Assembly (NCBI GenBank): GCA_051880395.1
Contig: JBJENW010000204.1
Location: 1 to 56,271 of the forward strand
From: JBJENW01 sp051880395
Lineage (GTDB): Bacteria; Bacillota; Clostridia; Lachnospirales; Lachnospiraceae
Reading direction: 5' to 3'
Length of the DNA stretch: 56,271 nt
The notes beneath the pieces are model-generated. The model was not told the origin of the DNA. It worked only from the letters and a program-made list of their open reading frames with translations, and made no database searches. The position numbers and the translations under genes are program-made. Positions 50,318 through 56,271 of this stretch are shown here, in pieces; the first letter of the stretch is position 1, and each line of letters begins with the position of its first letter.

Positions 50318-51875
50318 GAATATAACAGTTATTCCGGCACGGAGGCGTGTCGGCAATACCGTGAACAGGGAAGAAAAGCCGAAATTAAAGGTCGCAGCGT
50401 ACTGCCGTGTCAGTACAGACAGCGATGAACAGGCCACAAGTTATGATGCACAGGTGGAGCATTACACCAATCTCATAAAGAAAAATGATGACTGGGAGTT
50501 TGCCGGGATATTTGCAGATGATGGTATTTCGGGTACCAACACCAAAAAGCGTGAAGAGTTTAACCGGATGATTGAAGAATGTATGGCTGGCAACATAGAC
50601 ATGGTCATTACCAAGTCCATCAGCCGTTTTGCAAGAAATACTCTGGACTGCCTGAAATATATCCGTCAGTTAAAAGAAAAGAATATCCCCGTATTCTTTG
50701 AAAAAGAAAATATAAACACAATGGATTCCAAAGGAGAGGTTCTCATTACCATTATGGCCAGTCTTGCACAGCAGGAATCGGAATCCCTGAGCAAAAACGT
50801 AAAGTTAGGACTGCAGTTTCGTTACCAGAATGGCGAGGTGCAGGTTAATCACAACCGTTTCATGGGATATACAAAAGATGAAAACGGGCATCTTATTATT
50901 GAGCCGGATGAAGCAGAAATCATAAAACGCATTTACCGGGAATACCTGCAGGGTGCAAGCCTGAAACAAATAGGAGAAGGTCTTGAGGCGGATGGGATAC
51001 TCACGGCAGCAGGGAAAACCAAATGGCGTCCGGAAACCATCAAAAAAATCCTGAAAAACGAGAAATACATTGGTGATGCACTTCTTCAAAAGACTTATAC
51101 GGTGGATGTCCTTACCAAAAAGCGTGTTGTGAATAATGGTATTGTTCCACAGTATTATGTGGAAAACAGCCACGAACCTATTATTCCCCGTGACATTTAT
51201 ATGCAGGTGCAGGAAGAAATGCTCAGACGGGCAAATCTGCATAGCGGGGAAAATCGCAAGAAAAGGGTTTATAGCAGCAAGTATGCACTTTCCAGCATTG
51301 TTTACTGCTCTAAGTGCGGAGATATTTATCGCAGGATTGCATGGAACAACCGGGGCAAACATTCCATTGTGTGGCGTTGCGTAAACCGTGTAGAACATGG
51401 CCCTGGCTGTTGCGATGCACCTACCATACAGGAAACCGACTTACAGAATGCAGTGGTAAAAGCCATTAACATGGTACTTGGTGGTAAAGATGAAATGCTG
51501 GAGGCATTAGAAACGAATATTGCCACAGTATTTGCTTTGGAAGATGATGGTTCACTGGAAAGCATCAATGCCAGGTTGGAAGAATTACAGAAGGAACTTT
51601 TGAAACGAGCCAATGCCAAGCAGGACTATAATGACCTTGCCGATGAAATAGACCACCTGCGTGAACTGAAACAGAATGCAATGGTTGAAAATGCGGAGCG
51701 TGAGGGTCTGAAACAGCGGATAGCAGAGATGCAGCAGTTCCTTGCAGAACAGACGAAACAGATTGAAGAATATGACGAAACACTGGTCAGACGAATGATT
51801 GAAAAAATCACGGTTTATGAGGACAGATTCACAGTTGAATTTAAGTCCGGCACAAGTGTGGATGTGAAAAGATAA
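50310..51875 (+). CDS. large serine recombinase 2
   Basis: The 521-residue protein starts at TTG 50310 after GCGAGGTGG. It has VAAYCRVSTDSDEQ (nucleophile Ser35), FADDGISGTNTKKREEF, DMVITKSISRFARNT, the recombinase domain (NHNRFMGYTKDENGHLI, KWRPETIKKILKNEKYIGDA), a zinc ribbon (SIVYCSKCGDIYRR, later WRC and PGCC) and a coiled coil ending in a short basic tail. It is a diverged paralogue of recombinase 1. Two complete enzymes may act as a heteromeric pair on asymmetric att sites. A terminator follows. Confidence 0.93.
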   Translation: MSKNITVIPARRRVGNTVNREEKPKLKVAAYCRVSTDSDEQATSYDAQVEHYTNLIKKNDDWEFAGIFADDGISGTNTKKREEFNRMIEECMAGNIDMVITKSISRFARNTLDCLKYIRQLKEKNIPVFFEKENINTMDSKGEVLITIMASLAQQESESLSKNVKLGLQFRYQNGEVQVNHNRFMGYTKDENGHLIIEPDEAEIIKRIYREYLQGASLKQIGEGLEADGILTAAGKTKWRPETIKKILKNEKYIGDALLQKTYTVDVLTKKRVVNNGIVPQYYVENSHEPIIPRDIYMQVQEEMLRRANLHSGENRKKRVYSSKYALSSIVYCSKCGDIYRRIAWNNRGKHSIVWRCVNRVEHGPGCCDAPTIQETDLQNAVVKAINMVLGGKDEMLEALETNIATVFALEDDGSLESINARLEELQKELLKRANAKQDYNDLADEIDHLRELKQNAMVENAEREGLKQRIAEMQQFLAEQTKQIEEYDETLVRRMIEKITVYEDRFTVEFKSGTSVDVKR

Positions 51876-51894
51876 AGAATATGCCTACAGTCAG

Positions 51895-51920
51895 CACCTT
51901 GCAGAAATGCAGGGTGTTTT
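51895..51920 (+). terminator. terminator of the recombinase operon
   Basis: CACCTTGCA (51895-51903) pairs with TGCAGGGTG (51908-51916) with one wobble around GAAA, followed by TTTT. It separates the recombinases from the right-hand accessory cassette. Confidence 0.85.
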
Positions 51921-51958
51921 CTGTTACAAAAAATTCATCTGCACGTCATGCACATATA

Positions 51959-51987
51959 TTGTAATTTTTGGGGGTGCGTGATATAAT
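51959..51987 (+). promoter_or_regulatory. sigma-A promoter of the right accessory cassette
   Basis: TTGTAA (51959-51964), 17-bp spacer and a perfect TATAAT (51982-51987). It lies 57 bp before the HTH gene and points to the whole cassette. Confidence 0.75.
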
Positions 51988-52043
51988 AAATTATCTTATT
52001 TGTGTTAGAACTAACAAGCCTTACGAATGGGAGCGGCAAATAA

Positions 52044-52256
52044 ATGGTTAAAAATAATATAGAAGTAGATGTAAAAGTAAAGTGTATAGAGAATGAAACC
52101 ACACAGGCTCGACTTGCGGAAACCATCGGAACTACCGGACAGTATGTGAATCGTATCATTAAAAAGCAGGATGGTGTTGTAAATAAGACTTTTGTGCAGA
52201 TGCTGGAGGCTCTTGGGTACGATATTGAGTTGACCTATGTAAAACGAGAAGGCTGA
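52044..52256 (+). CDS. small XRE-type helix-turn-helix protein
   Basis: The 70-residue protein has ETTQARLAETIGTTGQYVNR then IIKKQDGVVNKTFVQMLEAL, a Cro/C1-type helix-turn-helix. It is the first gene of the right cassette behind a perfect TATAAT promoter, and likely autoregulates it. It is also the only repressor-like gene near the recombinases, so it could control excision. No separate CI/Cro pair is seen in the phage early region. Confidence 0.75.
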   Translation: MVKNNIEVDVKVKCIENETTQARLAETIGTTGQYVNRIIKKQDGVVNKTFVQMLEALGYDIELTYVKREG

Positions 52257-52282
52257 GATTGTGGTCTTGCGAGGTAAATACA

Positions 52283-52837
52283 ATGGATATGAGTTTTAAT
52301 GTCAGTAAGGTATTTCAAGACCGCTTGGCATCAAGTATGGGACTTGATAAATACCAATACATTATGGAACAAGTAAATAATACCAATGTGGCTACAGATA
52401 TGGATTTCCAACGCACATTCAATGGATTTTATATAGTAAGACGCAATGAAAGCTGGAGAAAATTCTATTATGAATATTTTGAAAGTGCGAAGAATGGTAC
52501 ACCAACTTTTGAGGATATCATTACATATCTTTTTGAATGCACCGGAAATATAGAACCATCTTTTTCAAGTAAAATGCTGGCAACGATACTTCCGGAAAAG
52601 CCAATATGGGACCGATATGTTGTTCAGAATTTGAATATGAAACTAACAGGTGCAACAAAGAAAGAAAAATTGAAGAATGCGGTTATTCTTTATGCTGATA
52701 TGGAAAAGTGGTATGCAGATTTCCTGGAATCGGAAAAAGGAAAGGAATGCATCCGGGAATTTGACCGTGTGTTACCAGATTATAAAGGGATATCAAACAT
52801 CAAAAAGATTGACAGTATTCTTTGGAGCATAAGGTAG
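52283..52837 (+). CDS. unknown helical protein of the right cassette
   Basis: ATG 52283 follows GCGAGG by 8 bp; an earlier GTG has no site. The 184-residue protein has DFQRTFNGFYIVRRNESWRK, FEDIITYLFECTGNIEPSFS and SSKMLATILPEKPIWDRYVV. The layout, helices ending in a conserved Pro-x-x-Asp segment, recalls helix-hairpin-helix proteins with a DNA-glycosylase-like fold, but no catalytic Lys/Asp can be assigned. It lies 26 bp after the HTH gene and 19 bp before the next gene. Confidence 0.55.
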   Translation: MDMSFNVSKVFQDRLASSMGLDKYQYIMEQVNNTNVATDMDFQRTFNGFYIVRRNESWRKFYYEYFESAKNGTPTFEDIITYLFECTGNIEPSFSSKMLATILPEKPIWDRYVVQNLNMKLTGATKKEKLKNAVILYADMEKWYADFLESEKGKECIREFDRVLPDYKGISNIKKIDSILWSIR

Positions 52838-52856
52838 AACTGATTGGAGATGGAAT

Positions 52857-53885
52857 ATGAAAATAGAAATGGGCGAATCACTATTTTATTCATGGTTGCG
52901 TCATGTGAAAGAGTGTCAAATCGTGCAAACCAATTGGAAAGTATCATCACAGTGGCAATTGTCCAATGCAGATGCATTAAAAGAACTGATGGCATTAGTG
53001 GACAATCATTATTCACAGAAATACGGCTATGCAATTTTCAAGCGGAATGCATCCCTATCTCAGTTATTGCAACAGGGAGAATGTGATGTATTGGGAATAT
53101 CCATCCAACCGGATGATATGAAATATTATGCTGTAGATGTTGCGTTTCATGAGGCGGGATTAAACTATGGCAGTCGTGATACTACGGTTATGAAAGTGCT
53201 TGAGAAATGTGCGAGAACAGCATTTTGTCTACATGGATATTTATCTACCAGGGAAGCAGAGATTATTTTTGCATCGCCTAAAATCAATCCGGCAGTACTT
53301 TCCGACCTTACACCGTGTATTGCGGAAATGAATGAGTTGTTTGCAAATAGCGGATATGATTTTACATTTCGTATTATTGCTAATGAAGAGTATAACGATT
53401 TAGTGTTGAAACCTATTTTACTGGTAAGTGATGGAATTGCAGATACATCGGAGTTGTTTTTGCGAAGTTATCAAATGTATAAAATGTTTTCGGATGCTAA
53501 AACAACGGCAAAGAGGACAAAAAGTGATACATCCACTACTAAGGCTGAATCTCCGGAGTATGATTATACAGATGCAGATGTTTATCAGGAATTGAAAATT
53601 GGACAGCTTGCTCAAAAGGTACTCGGAAGGATGCTGTGTGATGGATGTGCATCAGATGAAGAAATCGAAGCAATGCAGACAGCGGAGTATAGCAAGCAGC
53701 AGTTTGACTTACAGTACCCTCTTTTAAGGCTGGCAACTGAGTCAGAAACACCACTTCATTATTATGCAAAGCCGATAGAAATCAATGGGACATGTTATCG
53801 TATGTGTTGTGAATGGTTTGAGAAGAAGGGGGCAAATAATGACAGACCATATTTGCTTAAGTGGATTGAAGAACATAAAAAATAA
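52857..53885 (+). CDS. unknown protein, possible PD-(D/E)XK-type nuclease
   Basis: The 342-residue protein begins MGESLFYSWLRHVKECQIVQ. Then come QQGECDVLGISIQPDDMKYY and AVDVAFHEAGLNYGSRDTTV. The Glu-x-Asp pair followed about 16 residues later by Asp-x-Ala-x-His-Glu on a strand resembles a nuclease core in which His replaces Lys. AEIIFASPKINPAVLSDLTP is a second conserved-looking block. Residues 225-250 are a Thr/Ser/Lys linker. A variable C-terminal domain follows (LLRLATESETPLHYYA). The family occurs widely in gut Firmicutes, to my recollection, without a function. Co-transcription with GIY-YIG and HEPN genes supports a defence role. Confidence 0.5.
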   Translation: MKIEMGESLFYSWLRHVKECQIVQTNWKVSSQWQLSNADALKELMALVDNHYSQKYGYAIFKRNASLSQLLQQGECDVLGISIQPDDMKYYAVDVAFHEAGLNYGSRDTTVMKVLEKCARTAFCLHGYLSTREAEIIFASPKINPAVLSDLTPCIAEMNELFANSGYDFTFRIIANEEYNDLVLKPILLVSDGIADTSELFLRSYQMYKMFSDAKTTAKRTKSDTSTTKAESPEYDYTDADVYQELKIGQLAQKVLGRMLCDGCASDEEIEAMQTAEYSKQQFDLQYPLLRLATESETPLHYYAKPIEINGTCYRMCCEWFEKKGANNDRPYLLKWIEEHKK

Positions 53886-53902
53886 GACTGGGAGGTGGGA
53901 TT

Positions 53903-54754
53903 ATGGATTTGAAACTGAATCAAATACTGAACCTGTCACAGGAAGAGATAGATAACAGTAAAATAGAATTTAATATGCAAGCTGGCAGTGGAGGACAGCC
54001 GTTTCTTGACCGTTGGCTCAAACATAGTGAAACTGAAAAAGCATCCGGTACTTGTGCAGATTGTTCCTACTGGGGATGGTATGGAAAGCAGAGAAATTTT
54101 TATCCCGGACAATGGGTGTTCAGTTTTGCAAGAATGACGGATGACGAGTGGTTGTTGATTTCGGCAGCAGAGATAGTGGAAGTACCAGCTGATGAGTGGG
54201 CAACAGCAAATGTGCTTGAAAAGTATGTACCTCTGTTTGGAAGACTGATTATCAAGTGTAAGAAAGGTAACACCTTCTCACGATATGTTTTTAATCTTAG
54301 CAAGTATCTTGAACAGGCTACCGTAAAAGAAATATTGCCGTGTTTGTATAGTGGTGAAACCTTTGAAGGATACGACAGGGTTCATCTTCCCTATCACCGT
54401 TTAGATGATATCTTTAACGGAAGAATCCTTCCTACATATTATGAGGCATTAAAGAAAATAACGGGTGTGTACTGTTTGACAGATACTCATACCGGAAAGT
54501 TGTATATTGGCTCGGCTACGGGAGAGGGGGGCGTTGCTCAAAGATGGGGTAATTACCTCGATTCCAAGCACGGTGGAAATAAGAAACTGATTGCCTTATA
54601 TGAACAAAAAGGTGATGAGTATTTCGAGAAGTATTTTACATATACGTTGCTTGAGTATTTTGGGTTATCCTATGATCCGATAAAAATTTTGGAACGTGAG
54701 CAGTATTGGAAGAAGTGCCTAGATACCATTAGAAACGGTTACAATGACAATTAA
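53903..54754 (+). CDS. GIY-YIG nuclease with N-terminal sensor-like domain
   Basis: The 283-residue protein has a C-terminal GIY-YIG domain: GVYCLTDTHTGKLYIGSATG (Tyr190, YIG at 201-203), VAQRWGNYLDS (Arg214) and ILEREQYWKK (catalytic Glu264). Residues 25-180 form another domain (GTCADCSYWGWYGKQRNFYP, GQWVFSFARMTDDEWLLISA, FGRLIIKCKKGNTFSRYVFN) that looks like a PUA/SRA-like or beta-barrel reader. Such two-domain proteins are frequent in defence islands. They may cut DNA after recognising a base modification, which is inference. GGGAGGTGGG lies upstream. Confidence 0.75.
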   Translation: MDLKLNQILNLSQEEIDNSKIEFNMQAGSGGQPFLDRWLKHSETEKASGTCADCSYWGWYGKQRNFYPGQWVFSFARMTDDEWLLISAAEIVEVPADEWATANVLEKYVPLFGRLIIKCKKGNTFSRYVFNLSKYLEQATVKEILPCLYSGETFEGYDRVHLPYHRLDDIFNGRILPTYYEALKKITGVYCLTDTHTGKLYIGSATGEGGVAQRWGNYLDSKHGGNKKLIALYEQKGDEYFEKYFTYTLLEYFGLSYDPIKILEREQYWKKCLDTIRNGYNDN

Positions 54755-54770
54755 GAGTTGGAGGTAAAGC

Positions 54771-55295
54771 ATGGAAGATAATAAGAATACAGCACATTTT
54801 TGTGAGGATATTGTAACTGATGCAAAATTGGTTGCAAAGGATGAAATAAAAGATATTGTTAACTTGCTAATTAAAGTATTTTCTCAAAAAATAAAAGACA
54901 AGATTCCTGAACTGCCAGATAAAATAGAAATGAAAATAAAAGAAATGACAGACAAGCCGGAGATAGTGGATGAGATAGTAGCGGAGTGGTCCCAGGAACT
55001 GTATAAAAAGGGGCTTGTTCCAAAAGGGTATAGTGGACTTACGGATGAACTACTAATTGCTAATTTTCATCAAGATGGATATTTGGATGGATTATATGCT
55101 GGGTATGTTCTGGCAATGATGTCATTGGTGGATAATAAGGCTGATGAGGAATTAATTCTTTCCGTAAGGGATGATATTAGACCTAACTTAATAGGGCATC
55201 ATTACAATGATAGAGGTGAGTTTTACGAAAAATATAAAAACGAAACATATAGTTGGATTGAAAGCACAGATAAGGAGATGAATGAAAATGAGTGA
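54771..55295 (+). CDS. unknown acidic helical protein
   Basis: The 174-residue protein has a charged helical first half (DAKLVAKDEIKDIVNLLIKV, KDKIPELPDKIEMKIKEMTD) and a second half with NFHQDGYLDGLYAGYVLAMM and IRPNLIGHHYNDRGEFYEKY. No family is recognised. It overlaps the HEPN gene by 8 bp, so the pair is co-translated; an antitoxin or regulatory partner of the HEPN protein is a reasonable guess. Confidence 0.5.
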   Translation: MEDNKNTAHFCEDIVTDAKLVAKDEIKDIVNLLIKVFSQKIKDKIPELPDKIEMKIKEMTDKPEIVDEIVAEWSQELYKKGLVPKGYSGLTDELLIANFHQDGYLDGLYAGYVLAMMSLVDNKADEELILSVRDDIRPNLIGHHYNDRGEFYEKYKNETYSWIESTDKEMNENE

Positions 55296-56157
55296 TTACT
55301 CATATGAGTTGCCTTTTTCAAATGATAAACTCATGAAAGGTATCATTGTGATGCTAAAGAAAGAGAATAAATATGACCTTGCTAACCTGTTACGTGGAGC
55401 AAATGTGCAGATAGAAAAAGGCGGCTATTCATATTATGATGGTGGCTGGGGGAGAAGTGATGCTTTGGCAGCCTATGTAACATTTTTTGTCAACCCAGAA
55501 TATTTAGAGATATTGGATACAAAAGAAAATAAGGATTTGCTTGATTCTATTTGTAGTGAGTTAATTCCTCCTGATGTGGGATTTGATGTTAAGAGTGTTT
55601 CTTTTACAATAGATTTAACAAAAGACTTTGAGTTGGAAGATGATTTGATTTTTGACTTGGAGAACAATGTTAATTCTAAAGCTTATAAAATAATGGGAGA
55701 ACTTCTTCCAGAAGATATCAGAACTAAGGGTTATCAAATGGCAGAGGCATATACATATCTGTATTCGGTTGAAAATTCGTTAAGGCTGTTTATTGAAAAA
55801 GTGGCGAAGGAAAAGTATGGCGAGAATTATTTTTCGCAGCTTACTATTACTCATAACTTGCAACGCACTATTGCAGAAAGACAAAAAAATGATGATGCTA
55901 ACAAATGGCTTAGTGTAAGAGGAACAGAACTATTTTATTTGGATTTTAAGGATTTAGGTGCTGTAATAGAAAACAATTGGGATATCTTTAAAGCTTATTT
56001 TCCGAATCAAGAGTTTATACTGGCTAAATTAAATGACATGGCGGAATGCCGAAACAAAATTGCACATAATAGTTATGTAGATGATATCGAAAGGAATTTG
56101 ATGAAAACATACTACAATGTTATCTTAAGACAAATATCAGATGCTACTGAAAAGTAG
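55288..56157 (+). CDS. HEPN-domain protein (Swt1-type), probable RNase effector
   Basis: ATG 55288 lies 9 bp after AAGGAG (ATG 55282 is closer than usual); 289 residues. Residues 1-140 are an unknown alpha/beta domain (ISYYDGGWGRSD-like glycine-rich loop, acidic LEDDLIFDLE). Residues 150-289 are a helical HEPN_Swt1-like domain: YTYLYSVENSLRLFIEKVAK, then LNDMAECRNKIAHNSYVDDI with the R-x4-H motif (Arg255, His260). HEPN R-x4-6-H proteins are metal-independent RNases common in toxin and antiviral systems. It ends the cassette; the stop is directly at the candidate attR. Confidence 0.75.
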   Translation: MSDYSYELPFSNDKLMKGIIVMLKKENKYDLANLLRGANVQIEKGGYSYYDGGWGRSDALAAYVTFFVNPEYLEILDTKENKDLLDSICSELIPPDVGFDVKSVSFTIDLTKDFELEDDLIFDLENNVNSKAYKIMGELLPEDIRTKGYQMAEAYTYLYSVENSLRLFIEKVAKEKYGENYFSQLTITHNLQRTIAERQKNDDANKWLSVRGTELFYLDFKDLGAVIENNWDIFKAYFPNQEFILAKLNDMAECRNKIAHNSYVDDIERNLMKTYYNVILRQISDATEK

Positions 56158-56219
56158 TAGATATGTTTCCATAAACATAAGAATGACAGTAGATATGTTT
56201 CCACAAACGAGAATGGGTC
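56156..56219 (+). repeat. two tandem imperfect 32-bp repeats containing the candidate att core (attR region)
   Basis: AGTAGATATGTTTCCA is identical at 56156-56171 and 56188-56203, a period of 32. The following bases also align imperfectly (AAAC then AGAATG). Each copy holds the GATATGTTTCC word found in rlmD at 29-39. ATGTTT/AAACAT makes the first copy partly palindromic. It directly follows the last cassette gene and is probably where the element ends. The final 50 bases of the window show nothing further. Confidence 0.55.
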
Positions 56220-56271
56220 AAAAATAGGAAAAATGTGATAAAGACGTACTTCTTATCATCTCGTGCCATGT

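Noticed and set aside
52044..52256. Phage CI-type lysogeny repressor
   Set aside because: Only a 70-residue single HTH domain without a dimerisation or cleavage domain; it more likely regulates the right cassette, though control of the element is not excluded.
1..56271. tRNA or rRNA genes
   Set aside because: No cloverleaf-like GGTTCRANTCC segment with flanking acceptor pairing or rRNA stretch was noticed. A tRNAscan run would be decisive.

Overview
The window looks like one complete, mobile, siphovirus-type prophage of a gut Clostridia (probably Lachnospiraceae) host. It carries unrelated accessory genes at both ends. The first 91 bases encode the last 29 codons of RlmD/RumA, a 23S rRNA uracil methyltransferase. 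An 11-base word inside its conserved VDMFP codons recurs twice at the far right end. No tyrosine integrase is visible. Three consecutive large-serine-recombinase genes sit near the right end instead, so the element probably inserts by serine recombination into the 3' end of rlmD. Host assignment rests on gene content (DUF4314, amidoligase, DUF1492, DUF2800/DUF2815, SHOCT plus triple recombinases) and A-purine-rich Shine-Dalgarno sites, not on a database search.

Left accessory region (about 0.3-9.6 kb, AT-rich). A rightward operon encodes an excisionase-type HTH protein, an ASCH/PUA-like protein and a 1011-residue methyltransferase that joins an m6A enzyme to a circularly permuted m5C enzyme. 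A convergent leftward operon encodes a 314-residue unknown protein, a RecD/UvrD-like helicase, a small Cro-type HTH protein and an HNH endonuclease of the Eco31I/Esp3I/Alw26I type. Together they form a type IIS restriction-modification locus with an unusual helicase-containing nuclease operon. Each operon has 10-bp-spaced repeats upstream.

Phage core (about 9.9-43.5 kb). A structured leader RNA precedes a sigma-like protein, antirepressor, primase-helicase, VRR-NUC nuclease, SNF2-type helicase, DUF1492 late regulator, HNH, a probable cos region and the small terminase. Between small and large terminase lies an island: two DNA methyltransferases, two proteins sharing a C-terminal domain (one an amidoligase), a gamma-glutamylcyclotransferase, and three copies of one promoter architecture. 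Then follow large terminase, portal, ClpP-type protease, capsid, connectors, tail tube, a frameshifted tail chaperone pair, an AT-rich inserted gene with its own promoter and terminator, tape measure, tail tip and fibre genes, a decayed IS200 copy, holin and endolysin.

Right region (43.6-56.2 kb). It contains a second replication block (DUF2800 nuclease-like, DUF2815, family A DNA polymerase), a SHOCT protein, the three recombinases, then a separately promoted cassette: HTH, two unknown proteins, a GIY-YIG nuclease, another unknown and a HEPN protein. When the element circularises, the polymerase block would lie just upstream of the sigma/antirepressor/primase block, so att splits the early region.

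The strongest candidates for something new are: a hairpin RNA motif present three times with compensatory stem changes; the two accessory cassettes; the amidoligase island with its shared C-terminal domain; and two other long structured RNAs.
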